Source: JANLYC01 sp963815445 (GTDB lineage Bacteria > Actinomycetota > Actinomycetes > Propionibacteriales > Nocardioidaceae). From it: 64,000 nt of DNA. Of the stretch, positions 1 to 8,248 are shown one piece after another. Location: assembly GCA_963815445.1 (NCBI GenBank), contig CAWFGV010000011.1:434001-498000 (forward strand), in the 5' to 3' direction. Position numbers and translations under genes: made by a program. The notes beneath the pieces are model-generated. The model worked only from the letters and a program-made list of their open reading frames with translations, was not told where the DNA came from and did not search any database. Within the stretch, counting starts at the first letter, position 1. Every line of letters starts with the position of its first letter.

Positions 1-502
1 CGTTGTTCAGGTCCTCGAGGTGCGACTGCCAGGCGGCGCGCGCCCACGTCTGTCGACACGACATGCAGGCAACGCGGTCCAGCCGACCATGCAGGTCGAC
101 GACGCGGCGCGACCCGGCCGCCTGGTGCAGCCCGTCGACGTTCTGTGTCACGAGCAGTCCGATCCGCTCCGCCCGCTCCAGGTCGGCCAGCCCCCGGTGC
201 GCGTCATTGGGCGCCGCCCGCCCGAAGCTGCGCCACCCGATCAGGCTCCTGGCCCAGTAGCGGGAGCGCATCAAGGGCTCCCGGACGAACGCCTGGAACT
301 CGATCGGCCGCTGCCGCTTCCACTCGCCCTCGAGCCCTCGATAGTCAGGGATTCCCGACTCGGTGCTGCAACCCGCACCGGTCAGCACGAACACCCGGCG
401 ATGCTCGGTCAGGAACGCGCGGAGGTCGTCGACGTCCCCGGCCGGCGGCTCGACCGCCGATGCCTCGAGACGCCGACCCGCCGGATCCCTGACGATGCTC
501 AT
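1..502 (-). CDS. Sir2-family NAD-dependent protein deacylase (C-terminus beyond window edge)
   Basis: Sirtuins remove acyl groups from lysines using NAD+. Translating the minus strand from the ATG at 502 gives the NAD-binding start GAGCSTESGIPDYRG, the catalytic stretch TQNVDGLHQAAGS and the active-site his region VDLHG, followed by CMSC, the first half of the zinc-binding cysteine set. About 167 residues are visible and the reading frame is open to position 1, so the second CxxC pair and the C-terminus lie outside the window. A weak TACGCT hexamer lies 9 nt upstream of the ATG. Family assignment is firm; the acyl preference cannot be told. It could oppose the Pat-like acetyltransferase at 51.8 kb, but that is inference. 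Confidence 0.9.
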   Translation of the reverse strand, partial: MSIVRDPAGRRLEASAVEPPAGDVDDLRAFLTEHRRVFVLTGAGCSTESGIPDYRGLEGEWKRQRPIEFQAFVREPLMRSRYWARSLIGWRSFGRAAPNDAHRGLADLERAERIGLLVTQNVDGLHQAAGSRRVVDLHGRLDRVACMSCRQTWARAAWQSHLEDLNN

Positions 503-586
503 GATGCTTCGAGCGTACTGACACCGGCCGCCGGCTCAGACGCACGCAGCGCGACGTCGGCCGACCCGGTGCATCCGTCGATGGGT

Positions 587-592
587 CAGGAT
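587..592 (+). promoter_or_regulatory. -10 hexamer CAGGAT, leaderless promoter
   Basis: CAGGAT lies exactly 6 nt before the ATG at 599. This spacing recurs across the window and would place the transcript start at the start codon. No clear -35 is visible. Confidence 0.45.
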
Positions 593-598
593 GGCGTC

Positions 599-1588
599 AT
601 GTCTGACGCCAAGATCGGGTACGCCGCCGCCCTCGAGCAGTTCCCCCCAGGCGAGATCGTCGACCTGTGCGCCGCCGCCGAGGGGCATGGCTTCTCCGGC
701 GTCATGGCGGCCGACCACTTCCAGCCCTGGGTTCCCGCGCAGGGCCAGGCGTCATACGTGTGGAGTGTCCTGGGCGCCCTCGGTCAGCGCACCTCCGGCG
801 ACCTGGGCCCTGGCGTGACGTGTCCCACGTTTCGGCAGCACCCCGCGATCGTCGCGCAGGCCGCCTCGACGCTCGAGGCGATGTATCCCGGTCGGACCTG
901 GCTCGGGCTCGGCTCCGGTGAGGCGCTCAACGAACAGGTCTTCGGCGGCTACTGGCCACAGGCGCCGGAGCGGATCGCGATGATGTTCGAGGCGATCGAG
1001 GTCATCCAGAAGCTCTTCACCGGCGAAGACGTCAAGCACAAGGGTGAGTACTTCCGCCTGCACACGACGAGGCTGTGGACACGAGCCGCCGCCCCGCCAC
1101 CGATCATCATTGCCACTGCAGGCCCGATCACCGCTAGGAAAGCCGGCGCGCGGTGCGACGGCATCATCACTCCGGGCGCTACCACCGACAAGGTCGAGGG
1201 CGTCCTGTCGAAGTTCGACGAAGGTGCTCGCTCCGCGGGCAAGGACCCGTCGACGATGCCCAAGCTCCTCCAGCTGCACCTCTCCTGGGCAGCGACCGAC
1301 GAAGAGGCGATGGACAACGCGATGACCGAATGGCCCAACGGGGGCATGAAGTTCGCCAAGCAGGATGTGCGGTCCCCGCACGACTTCGCGGCGATGGCAG
1401 CGCTCGTACGCCGAGAGGACTTCGACGGTCGGATGGTGATCTCGTCGGACCCCGATGTCCACCGCGTCGAGATCCAGCGCTTCCTCGATCTGGGGGTCAC
1501 CCAGGTCTACCTCCACAACGTCGGTCGCAACCAGACCGAGTGGCTGGACGTCTTCGGCCGTGAGGTGCTCCCCAAGCTGACGGCCTGA
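599..1588 (+). CDS. LLM-class F420-dependent oxidoreductase, FGD-like
   Basis: This is a 329-residue TIM-barrel enzyme of the luciferase-like monooxygenase superfamily, closest in pattern to F420-dependent glucose-6-phosphate dehydrogenase (FGD) and its TIGR03557-type relatives. DHFQPW carries the His/Trp pair that FGD uses at the F420 site, and GSGEALNE carries the glutamate that acts as acid/base in FGD. Hydride transfer to or from coenzyme F420 in the cytosol is expected. The frame stays open far upstream, but the ATG at 599 is chosen because of the hexamer 6 nt before it and the family N-terminus (KIGY). It ends 3 bp from the stop of the convergent gene. The true substrate cannot be read from sequence, since many paralogues lack sugar-phosphate activity. 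Confidence 0.85.
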   Translation: MSDAKIGYAAALEQFPPGEIVDLCAAAEGHGFSGVMAADHFQPWVPAQGQASYVWSVLGALGQRTSGDLGPGVTCPTFRQHPAIVAQAASTLEAMYPGRTWLGLGSGEALNEQVFGGYWPQAPERIAMMFEAIEVIQKLFTGEDVKHKGEYFRLHTTRLWTRAAAPPPIIIATAGPITARKAGARCDGIITPGATTDKVEGVLSKFDEGARSAGKDPSTMPKLLQLHLSWAATDEEAMDNAMTEWPNGGMKFAKQDVRSPHDFAAMAALVRREDFDGRMVISSDPDVHRVEIQRFLDLGVTQVYLHNVGRNQTEWLDVFGREVLPKLTA

Positions 1589-1591
1589 TGG

Positions 1592-3028
1592 TCAGTTCGT
1601 GCTCGGGAACCCCAGGCCGACAACCGTTCCCCGCGCGACGATCTGCCCGGTGGGGATCGACTGATGCGTCACCGGAGGCGCGCCGTAGTGCATGTTGAGG
1701 GTCGAGGCCTGCGTGAGCTTGACGTTGAGCCCGACCGCGACGAGCCGTCCGATCGCGTCGCGCAAGGGCAGCTTGGTGCAGCCAGGCACCACGACGTACC
1801 CCTTCGGCAACGCCTGCAGCGAGTCGACGATGCTGTCCAGCACCCGCGGGTCTGGTGTGCGCACGACCATCTGGACGTTCGCGTCGGGGATGACCACGAC
1901 CTCCTGAAGCAACCCATGGCGCCGGATCTGTGTCGTCGCGAACACCTGGTTCCCGCCCACCTCGTTGATCTGGCGTAGCCGCCCCAGCGGGATCGGACTC
2001 GTGGGTGGCTCGCTGAACGTCACGCTCGATGGTGGGACCGCCGGCGTCGGCAGGGATCGGCCGTCACATCCGCTGCTCGCGTCGGGATACAGGACCGTGC
2101 TCTCGACCACGGTGCCGCACCGCAACCGGTTGTGGCTCCATGATCCCGGCACGGTCGTGTACACCGACTGGAAACCGACCAGCCGACCACCGGCAGGGGC
2201 GACCGGCGGTTGGGTCCGTTCCCCCGCAGCTCCTCCTTCGTCACCGGACGTGAGCGCGAGTCCAGTGACGACCACCGCCGCGACGAGCCCTCCCACCGTG
2301 GCCACGGCCCGTCGCCGCACGGAGCGACGCGGAAGCAGCTGTCGGACGTCGGCCAGCACCGGCCGAATCCGGACCAGCTCGGCTTGACCGTCGACGACGG
2401 GACCGGCCAGCTCAGCGAGCTCGGCCCGCAACCGTGCGGCGAACTCCTGTTCGCGCGTCCGCTCGGTCGCTGCCTTCGCCGGAACTCCGGACGGAAATGC
2501 GACCGTGTGCATGACGTCGGCGAAGGCGTCATCGGCGGCCCGGCCCGGCCGCAGCGGACGTAGTCGCGTCGCGCGCACCAGGTCGGAGTCAGTGAGACCG
2601 GCATGCCAGCGCAGCGAGAGCACCGCCCGTGCACGGGGGGGCAGGTCGAGCAGCGCCTCTCCGATCGAAGCGTCCGCTTGCTCGTACCCGAGCACGGTGC
2701 CCGCGTCGACGAGGCCACCCTCACGCAGCTCGAGCCCGCGCACCGCCTCCGGAAGAGTCCACTCGGCCCGACGCACGGAGGTGGTCACGAAAGGCGCCAG
2801 CGCCGACGCCAGCGGGGAGGGCGTCCGGGAGATCCGTCGCCAGTGCCGGTAGACCTTGGGCCACGCCTCGTCGGCCGCCTGGTCTGCCGTGGTGGGATCG
2901 CCGGTGACCAGCCGGGCGATCCCGATCAGGATCGGGGCGGACGCCATCACGAAGCGGTCGAACGCCTTCTCCGGGTCCTCCTCGACGTCGGGTCGCTGCG
3001 AGTCGTGCGCCTCCTGGCTGGCCGTCAT
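1592..3028 (-). CDS. Membrane-anchored SigE-like ECF protein with PASTA-like C-terminus
   Basis: The 478-residue protein starts with an ECF-sigma-like region (about 20-175). Its region 2-like part and a region 4-like helix (DLPPRARAVLSLRWHAGLT) match the actinobacterial SigE family, but the recognition-helix segment after it is poor. A single hydrophobic span at about 241-260 follows a basic cluster (PRRSVRRR). The rest should lie outside the cell and ends in a PASTA-like module (about 412-478: VVPGCTKLPLRDAIG, then IPTGQIVARGTVV). PASTA domains in other proteins bind peptidoglycan fragments or beta-lactams. A GAGAGG Shine-Dalgarno precedes the ATG. Whether the N-domain still binds RNA polymerase is unknown. 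It might act as a decoy or as a membrane-tethered regulator. Confidence 0.75.
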   Translation of the reverse strand: MTASQEAHDSQRPDVEEDPEKAFDRFVMASAPILIGIARLVTGDPTTADQAADEAWPKVYRHWRRISRTPSPLASALAPFVTTSVRRAEWTLPEAVRGLELREGGLVDAGTVLGYEQADASIGEALLDLPPRARAVLSLRWHAGLTDSDLVRATRLRPLRPGRAADDAFADVMHTVAFPSGVPAKAATERTREQEFAARLRAELAELAGPVVDGQAELVRIRPVLADVRQLLPRRSVRRRAVATVGGLVAAVVVTGLALTSGDEGGAAGERTQPPVAPAGGRLVGFQSVYTTVPGSWSHNRLRCGTVVESTVLYPDASSGCDGRSLPTPAVPPSSVTFSEPPTSPIPLGRLRQINEVGGNQVFATTQIRRHGLLQEVVVIPDANVQMVVRTPDPRVLDSIVDSLQALPKGYVVVPGCTKLPLRDAIGRLVAVGLNVKLTQASTLNMHYGAPPVTHQSIPTGQIVARGTVVGLGFPSTN

Positions 3029-3097
3029 CTGTCACGCCTCTCACCGCGCACGGTCCGCGGAACACGTCCAGCCTAGGCGCCTCGTACGCTGGCCCTC

Positions 3098-3625
3098 GTG
3101 ACGATCCATCCCGAGCATCCGTTCCAGGTCGCAGCCGACCAACGCGACCCGGTACGCCGCTGGCGCGGTCGTCTCGGCGGCACCGTCTCACTCTGGACCA
3201 GCGGGACCGGAGGTGGGCCGACGGGACGCGCCGGGCTCACGGTCTCGTCGCTCCTCGTCGCGGCGGGCCGACCGGGGCACGTGCTCGGGTTGCTCGACCC
3301 GGTCTCGGCGCTCGCCGAGCGGCTGCTCGAGACCAGAACGGCCGTCGTCCAGCTGTTGGAGTGGCGCCACCGCGACCTCGCCGACGCCTTCGCAGGGGTG
3401 GCGCCTGCCCCGGGCGGGGTGTTCACGTTGGGGGAGTGGATCGACACCGACTGGGGTCCGCGGCTCACGGACGCGTCGAGCTGGGCGGGTGCGCGGCTCG
3501 TCGACGGCGAGCCGGTCGAGGTCGGCTGGTCGATCCTGGTCGACCTCGTCATCGAGCGGCTCGACGTCGGCGAGGAGCACCAGCCGCTGGTCCACCGTCG
3601 CGGCCGTTACCACCGCCCGACCTGA
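3098..3625 (+). CDS. Flavin reductase-like domain protein
   Basis: A 175-residue protein of the flavin-reductase-like split-barrel family, which binds FMN or FAD and often supplies reduced flavin to a partner monooxygenase. The pattern TVSLWTSGT..GLTVSSLLVAAG..VLGLLDP matches the flavin-binding strand-loop region. The C-terminal half (GGVFTLGEWIDTDWGPRL) is less typical. Start is GTG, with TACGCT 7 nt upstream, so the message is probably leaderless. It is divergent from the SigE-like gene across 69 bp. No monooxygenase is adjacent, so its partner is unknown. Confidence 0.75.
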   Translation: MTIHPEHPFQVAADQRDPVRRWRGRLGGTVSLWTSGTGGGPTGRAGLTVSSLLVAAGRPGHVLGLLDPVSALAERLLETRTAVVQLLEWRHRDLADAFAGVAPAPGGVFTLGEWIDTDWGPRLTDASSWAGARLVDGEPVEVGWSILVDLVIERLDVGEEHQPLVHRRGRYHRPT

Positions 3626-3679
3626 CCGACCGTTCAGAAGTACACACGGCGATTGAGCGCACCTACGTCCGACATTCGG

Positions 3680-3967
3680 TCAGAGGGAGGCGAGGAACGT
3701 GCTGATGGCCCCGTCGGGCCACTGGGACTCCAGGTCGGCCACCACCCGGTCACAGACCTCGGCAGGCGTCCCGTCGGCCGACATCCACTGCGTGCGCACC
3801 CAGCCCTCGAGGTACGCCTCACTCGACGTCTCGCCCAGCCGCATGGCGGCCTCGTCGATGGCCTCCTGGAAGCCGCTCGGCATAGGAATCTTGACGACCT
3901 CGTCGCCGTCGCGGGCGACCACGAGCGAGGGCAGCTCCCGCCACGAGGTCACTTGGTACTCCGTCAT
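3680..3967 (-). CDS. Small 'virulence factor' (PF13769-type) protein
   Basis: A 95-residue soluble acidic protein beginning MTEYQVTSWRELPSLVVARD. This arrangement and the downstream QEAIDEAAMRLGETSSEAYLEGW are typical of a small conserved actinobacterial family that databases label virulence factor for historical reasons. No enzymatic residues are evident and no function is known. The frame extends 23 codons further upstream, but the ATG at 3967 is preferred because TACGAT lies exactly 6 nt before it and the family starts here. It is divergent from the phosphotransferase across 44 bp. Confidence 0.75.
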   Translation of the reverse strand: MTEYQVTSWRELPSLVVARDGDEVVKIPMPSGFQEAIDEAAMRLGETSSEAYLEGWVRTQWMSADGTPAEVCDRVVADLESQWPDGAISTFLASL

Positions 3968-3973
3968 GTCCCG

Positions 3974-3979
3974 ATCGTA
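3974..3979 (-). promoter_or_regulatory. -10 hexamer TACGAT, leaderless promoter
   Basis: On the minus strand TACGAT is followed by 6 nt and the ATG at 3967. It is one of the best matches to TAnnaT at this spacing in the window. Confidence 0.55.
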
Positions 3980-4011
3980 GGCCGCGTCAGGGGTTGGCAG
4001 AATGCCTTGCC

Positions 4012-4962
4012 ATGGCGATGGACTGGTTCGGTACAAGTCTCACTCCCCTCGACGGCGGCTACAGCGGCGAGACGTTCGTCGTTGGCGCCGATCCGGCCGA
4101 ACAGGTCGTGCTGCGGATCTATCGGCGCAACCCGGACCGTGCACTGGTGGATGCCAGCCTGCTGCGACTGGTCCGGGGGATACTGCCGGTCCCTGAGGTC
4201 ATCGAGGCCCGGCCGGCGCGGGGCGCCGAGCCGGCACTCCTCGTGACGGAGAAGCTCGATGGCGTTTCACTCGATGCGTTGCTCCGGGCTGATCCGCCCG
4301 GTGTGGACTGGGAGGAGATCGGGCTCGACCTGGGGGTCATCCTGGCGCGGCTGTCCGGAATCCCGTTCCTGCGACCCGGCCTGTTCGAGGGGGCCGATCT
4401 CACGGTCTCCCAGGCGGAACTGCCGACCGACCTGAGGCTGTTCGCCCAGCACTATCGCGACCAGGGTCGGCTGGCCGCGTGGCAGGACCGCGATTTCGAC
4501 GCACTGCTCGACCTCATCGACGTCGCTGAGGACATCTCCGCCGAGGCGGCGGAGGAGAGCGAGGGACGCACAGTCCTGGTGCACAGCGACTTCAACCCAA
4601 AGAACATCCTCGTCGACCCCGCCACCTCGCAGGTCAGTGCGCTGCTGGACTGGGAGTTCGCCTTCGCCGGCGCCCCCTATGCCGACTACGGCAACCTGAC
4701 CCGCTTCGAGCGCGACGACCGGATCGCCGGCGCGGCCCTGGAGGCGTTCGTGAACAACGCACCGGGAGTTCGCCAGGCCGACGACCGCGGCAGGGCGGCC
4801 GATGTCTGGGCCCTCGTCGAGCTGGCCGGGCGCGTGCCGTCCAACCCGGTCTGTGAGCTGGCGACGGAGCTGTTGCTGGCCCAGGCCCGTAGCGGGAACC
4901 TACAGGCGTGGCCGTGGAATACCCCTCGCGTTGACCCGAATGAGGCAAAACCCGTACTCTAG
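4012..4962 (+). CDS. Phosphotransferase family protein (aminoglycoside-phosphotransferase fold)
   Basis: About 316 residues with the APH/choline-kinase fold, transferring phosphate from ATP to a small hydroxylated substrate. LDGGYSGETF is the nucleotide-binding loop, VLVHSDFNPKNILVD is the Brenner motif with catalytic Asp and metal-binding Asn, and ALLDWEFAFAG supplies the DFG-like aspartate. The start is set at ATG 4012 (MAMDWFGTSL); ATG 4018 and a TTG at 3994 are alternatives. CAGAAT lies 8 nt upstream. Its last codons overlap the rpsA promoter. Resistance function should not be assumed, because most members in soil actinobacteria act on unknown metabolites. Confidence 0.85.
   Translation: MAMDWFGTSLTPLDGGYSGETFVVGADPAEQVVLRIYRRNPDRALVDASLLRLVRGILPVPEVIEARPARGAEPALLVTEKLDGVSLDALLRADPPGVDWEEIGLDLGVILARLSGIPFLRPGLFEGADLTVSQAELPTDLRLFAQHYRDQGRLAAWQDRDFDALLDLIDVAEDISAEAAEESEGRTVLVHSDFNPKNILVDPATSQVSALLDWEFAFAGAPYADYGNLTRFERDDRIAGAALEAFVNNAPGVRQADDRGRAADVWALVELAGRVPSNPVCELATELLLAQARSGNLQAWPWNTPRVDPNEAKPVL
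4931..4960 (+). promoter_or_regulatory. rpsA promoter, TTGACC-18-TACTCT
   Basis: TTGACC (4931-4936) and TACTCT (4955-4960) are separated by 18 bp, a good match to the vegetative SigA consensus and the clearest full promoter in the window. It sits inside the last codons of the upstream phosphotransferase, so the two transcription units overlap. A start near 4967 gives an rpsA leader of about 168 nt. Confidence 0.7.
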
Positions 4963-4975
4963 ACGGTGCGCTTCG

Positions 4976-5047
4976 GGCCTGCATGACCTCAGACGGAGCA
5001 GGCCGTGCTCGTACACCTCCATTCTCGGCAGACAGCCAGCTGGCTGT
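4976..5047 (+). promoter_or_regulatory. Structured rpsA leader (two inverted repeats)
   Basis: Within the long rpsA 5' leader, GGCCTGC (4976-4982) pairs with GCAGGCC (4998-5004), and positions 5032-5047 form a perfect 16-bp palindrome (ACAGCCAG/CTGGCTGT). In other bacteria S1 represses its own translation through its leader. A similar role here is inference. Confidence 0.4.
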
Positions 5048-5134
5048 GACTCGAGATCTTCTCGGTGGGACCACGAACCAAGGGCCTTGGGCGCGCACGC
5101 ACGACATCTATCCATCCGACGGAGTTCCTACTAC

Positions 5135-6664
5135 ATGACGAGCAGCATCGAAGCCCCTCCCGCCGCGCAGGAGACCCCGCAGGTTGCGGTCAATGACATC
5201 GGAACGGCAGAGGACTTCCTCGCCGCGATCGACGCCACCATCAAGTACTTCAACGACGGTGACATCGTCGACGGAACGATCGTCAAGGTCGACCGCGACG
5301 AGGTCCTGTTGGACATCGGCTACAAGACCGAAGGCGTCATTCCCTCCCGTGAGCTGTCGATCAAGCACGACGTCGACCCCGGTGACGTGGTTGCCGTCGG
5401 CGACAAGGTCGAAGCCCTGGTTCTCCAGAAGGAGGACAAAGAAGGCCGCCTGATCCTCTCCAAGAAGCGGGCCCAGTACGAGCGCGCCTGGGGCACGATC
5501 GAGAAGATCAAGGAAGACGACGGTGTCGTCAAGGGTTCGGTCATCGAGGTCGTCAAGGGTGGCCTCATCATCGACATCGGTCTGCGTGGCTTCCTCCCCG
5601 CGTCACTGGTCGAGATGCGCCGCGTCCGCGATCTCCAGCCGTACGTCGGCAAGGAGCTCGAGGCCAAGATCATCGAGCTCGACAAGAACCGCAACAACGT
5701 CGTGCTGTCCCGTCGTGCGTGGCTCGAGCAGACCCAGTCCGAGGTCCGCCAGAACTTCCTGACCCAGCTGCAGAAGGGCCAGGTCCGCCCCGGTGTCGTG
5801 TCGTCGATCGTCAACTTCGGTGCGTTCGTCGACCTCGGCGGTGTCGACGGCCTCGTGCACGTCTCCGAGCTGTCCTGGAAGCACATCGACCACCCCTCCG
5901 AGGTCGTCGAGGTCGGCCAGGAGGTCACCGTCGAGGTGCTCGACGTCGACATGGACCGGGAGCGCGTCTCCTTGTCGCTGAAGGCGACGCAGGAAGACCC
6001 GTGGCAGCAGTTCGCCCGCACCCACCAGATGGGTCAGATCGTGCCGGGCAAGGTCACCAAGCTCGTGCCCTTCGGCGCATTCGTCCGCGTCGACGAGGGC
6101 ATCGAGGGCCTCGTGCACATCTCCGAGCTGGCCGAACGGCACGTCGAGATCCCCGAGCAGGTCGTGCAGGTCAACGACGACGTCATGGTCAAGATCATCG
6201 ACATCGACCTCGAGCGTCGGCGTATCTCGCTGTCGCTCAAGCAGGCCAACGAGGGTGTCGACCACACGTCCGAGGACTTCGACCCCACGCTCTACGGCAT
6301 GGCCGCGTCGTACGACGATCAGGGCAACTACCAGTACCCCGAGGGCTTCGACCCCGAGACGGGCGAGTGGCTCGAGGGTTACGACGACCAGAAGGCCGCC
6401 TGGGAGCACCAGTACGCCGAGGCGCACGCCCGCTGGGAGGCACACAAGCAGCAGGTCGAGGACGCGGCGAAGGCCGACGTCGAGGCGGTCGAACCGTCGA
6501 CCTACTCCTCGGACAGCACCGGCTCCTCGGACAGCACCGGCGACGAGACGGGCGCTGCCACCCCGAGTGCCCCGGCTTCGCCGGCGGACGCGGGTCCGGA
6601 CGGCTCGCTTGCCTCGGACGAGGCGCTGCAGGCGCTTCGCGAGAAGCTCACCGGCGGTCAGTGA
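5135..6664 (+). CDS. rpsA: 30S ribosomal protein S1
   Basis: A 509-residue S1 protein that binds mRNA on the small subunit and promotes initiation. Four S1 OB-fold repeats occupy about residues 35-365, each showing the G.V..I...G..V.....GL....ELS pattern (for example GVVSSIVNFGAFVDLGGVDG, then ISLSLK closing the last repeat). The actinobacterial form lacks the two C-terminal repeats of the Proteobacteria. It carries instead an acidic linker and a Ser/Thr/Asp-rich tail with a tandem SSDSTG repeat, slightly longer than usual. ATG 5135 fits the family start MTSSIEAP. A long in-frame extension to 4802 is rejected because the promoter lies inside it. A strong hairpin terminator follows. Confidence 0.98.
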   Translation: MTSSIEAPPAAQETPQVAVNDIGTAEDFLAAIDATIKYFNDGDIVDGTIVKVDRDEVLLDIGYKTEGVIPSRELSIKHDVDPGDVVAVGDKVEALVLQKEDKEGRLILSKKRAQYERAWGTIEKIKEDDGVVKGSVIEVVKGGLIIDIGLRGFLPASLVEMRRVRDLQPYVGKELEAKIIELDKNRNNVVLSRRAWLEQTQSEVRQNFLTQLQKGQVRPGVVSSIVNFGAFVDLGGVDGLVHVSELSWKHIDHPSEVVEVGQEVTVEVLDVDMDRERVSLSLKATQEDPWQQFARTHQMGQIVPGKVTKLVPFGAFVRVDEGIEGLVHISELAERHVEIPEQVVQVNDDVMVKIIDIDLERRRISLSLKQANEGVDHTSEDFDPTLYGMAASYDDQGNYQYPEGFDPETGEWLEGYDDQKAAWEHQYAEAHARWEAHKQQVEDAAKADVEAVEPSTYSSDSTGSSDSTGDETGAATPSAPASPADAGPDGSLASDEALQALREKLTGGQ

Positions 6665-6689
6665 CCGCGCACTGCCTCAGCACGCGCTG

Positions 6690-6725
6690 ACGAACGGCCT
6701 CGCACTTCGGTGCGAGGCCGTTCGT
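6690..6725 (+). terminator. rpsA terminator hairpin
   Basis: A perfect 16-bp stem (6690-6705 with 6710-6725) closed by a TTCG tetraloop, 25 nt after the rpsA stop. There is no U-run, as is common for high-GC actinobacterial terminators. Confidence 0.85.
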
Positions 6726-6786
6726 GGTTCGTGCGCCCGCGCGCTACGGCCTGGTGCCGTTTGGACGTCGGGTTAGCCTGACCGTT

Positions 6787-8046
6787 GTGCGGAGCAAGCG
6801 GGGGGACCGGTCGTCGGCGCGGTCACCTGCCGCGGCGCTCGCCGTCCTGTTGCTGGCGGCCGCATGTACGTCGGGATCGTCCGGTGACACCGACCCGCGT
6901 GGCTCCCCGGTCGTTCCGCCATCGCCCACGGGTTCGGCTCAACCGGCCCATCGGTCCGGTTGGGTCGTGTCCCTCGGCGACAGCTACATATCCGGTGAGG
7001 GCGCACGCTGGGGCGCGAACACGAACGGGCCTGCCCGGCGGGTGGATGCCCTGGGGCCGGCTGCCTACTTCGACCGGAACGGGCAGGAGTCGCAGCCTGG
7101 CTGCCATCGCGCCGCCTCGACGATCGTCTCGTTGACGCTTCCCGGACTGCATGGCAAGAACCTCGCCTGTTCCGGAGCCCGCACTCACTCGGACGCGTCC
7201 CAGCTGCGGTTCAAGCCGGGCCTGGACTTTGCCCGGTCGACCGGCGGCGGGGTGGGTCAGGCTTTGGCGCTGCAACGGTTCGCGTCGCAACATCGCGTCT
7301 CGTCCGTGGTCGTCTCGATCGGCGGCAACGACTTCGGTTTCGGTGCCCTGGCCAGCGGTTGCGTCTCGGACTTCCTGTCCTCACCGCCGGGAGGGGAGCA
7401 TCTGTGCAGCACCGACGTGACGGTGACTGCCAAGGTCGACCGTGCTGCCCAGCGCCGTGTCCGGGCGGCCGTGACGGCTGCGCTGAACCGGGTGACGACC
7501 GCCATGTCCAGGGCCGGGTATGCCGCGGCCGACTATCGCCGCGTCGTGCTGACGTACCCCTCACCGATCCCGCCCGGTGACGCCCTGCGGTTCAGTGCTG
7601 TCGACCGGGACACGCGCGGCGGGTGTCCCTTCTTCGCGGCCGACGCGACCTGGGCCAACACCGTCGCGTTGGCCCGCATCAACCAGACTGTCGTCTCTGC
7701 GGCATCGGCCGCTCGGAACGGGTACGCCGTCCTCGACCTGGCGCGGGCGCTCGACGGACACCGGTTGTGCGAACGTGGCACGGCGCCGCTGTCGGAGACG
7801 TCGCTGCGTCGGTGGGACTCGGTGGGGGCCGTCGACCGCGTCGAGTGGGTCAACCGGGTCTACTTCACGATCGCGCCTCACCAGATCCAGGAGTCGTTAC
7901 ACCCTGGGTACTGGGGGACGGCCGCCGAACGGCAGTGCCTTCGCCTGTTGCTCACGCGCGCCGTACAGCGGTCGTACTCCTGCACCGGTGGCGGTCCCGG
8001 CCTGGCCGGCGGCGACCCGCGCATGAGGCTCCGGGGCGCTCGCTGA
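6787..8046 (+). CDS. SGNH/GDSL-hydrolase lipoprotein
   Basis: A 419-residue exported esterase/lipase-like protein. The N-terminus has basic residues, a hydrophobic core (AAALAVLLLAA) and a lipobox ending AAAC at about residue 26, so it should be lipid-anchored outside the cell. SGNH blocks are in order: GDSYISGEGA (nucleophile Ser in block I), SIGGNDFGFG (block III) and SLHPGYWG with the catalytic His near the C-terminus. Many cysteines suggest disulfides. GTG 6787 is chosen because TAGCCT lies 7 nt upstream and the signal peptide then has normal length. The substrate (acyl ester, wall glycan or lipid) is not decided by sequence. Confidence 0.85.
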   Translation: MRSKRGDRSSARSPAAALAVLLLAAACTSGSSGDTDPRGSPVVPPSPTGSAQPAHRSGWVVSLGDSYISGEGARWGANTNGPARRVDALGPAAYFDRNGQESQPGCHRAASTIVSLTLPGLHGKNLACSGARTHSDASQLRFKPGLDFARSTGGGVGQALALQRFASQHRVSSVVVSIGGNDFGFGALASGCVSDFLSSPPGGEHLCSTDVTVTAKVDRAAQRRVRAAVTAALNRVTTAMSRAGYAAADYRRVVLTYPSPIPPGDALRFSAVDRDTRGGCPFFAADATWANTVALARINQTVVSAASAARNGYAVLDLARALDGHRLCERGTAPLSETSLRRWDSVGAVDRVEWVNRVYFTIAPHQIQESLHPGYWGTAAERQCLRLLLTRAVQRSYSCTGGGPGLAGGDPRMRLRGAR

Positions 8047-8059
8047 CCGGGTCTGACCG

Positions 8060-8248
8060 TCAGAAGTGCGGCTTCTTGGTGTAAGGCGTGCTGGGCAGGT
8101 CGACAGACGGAGACCAGTCGCGGGGGAGACCCGACGCAGCTCTGAAGCCGAGGCCGTCGGACTTGATGAGGTTGGCAAGCCGCGCGACGTACCAAGCGGT
8201 GACGACGGCGGCGGCCACCACGAGGGTGATCACTGCGATGCTTGTCAT
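8060..8248 (-). CDS. Small single-pass membrane protein
   Basis: A 62-residue protein with one N-terminal membrane helix (about 4-26, AVITLVVAAAVVTAWYVARL) and a short cytoplasmic tail containing KSDGLGFRAASGLPRDW. Small proteins of this plan, a helix followed by a Asp-Gly-x-Gly and Arg/Pro tail, are common and uncharacterised in Nocardioidaceae-like genomes. It is convergent with the SGNH gene (13-bp gap) and divergent from the GlxA regulator. Its start codon overlaps the first TGGCA operator-like repeat. No function is proposed. Confidence 0.6.
   Translation of the reverse strand: MTSIAVITLVVAAAVVTAWYVARLANLIKSDGLGFRAASGLPRDWSPSVDLPSTPYTKKPHF

Noticed and set aside
20..598. In-frame extension of the F420-dependent oxidoreductase upstream of 599
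   Set aside because: It runs antisense through the sirtuin gene, has no family counterpart, and the -10 hexamer and family start both favour 599.
752..1516. 254-codon antisense frame in the oxidoreductase gene
   Set aside because: Shadow frame; no motif, and the plus-strand protein is a well-known family.
4802..5134. Long upstream extension of the rpsA frame
   Set aside because: It contains the promoter and leader, and the extra residues match no S1 protein.
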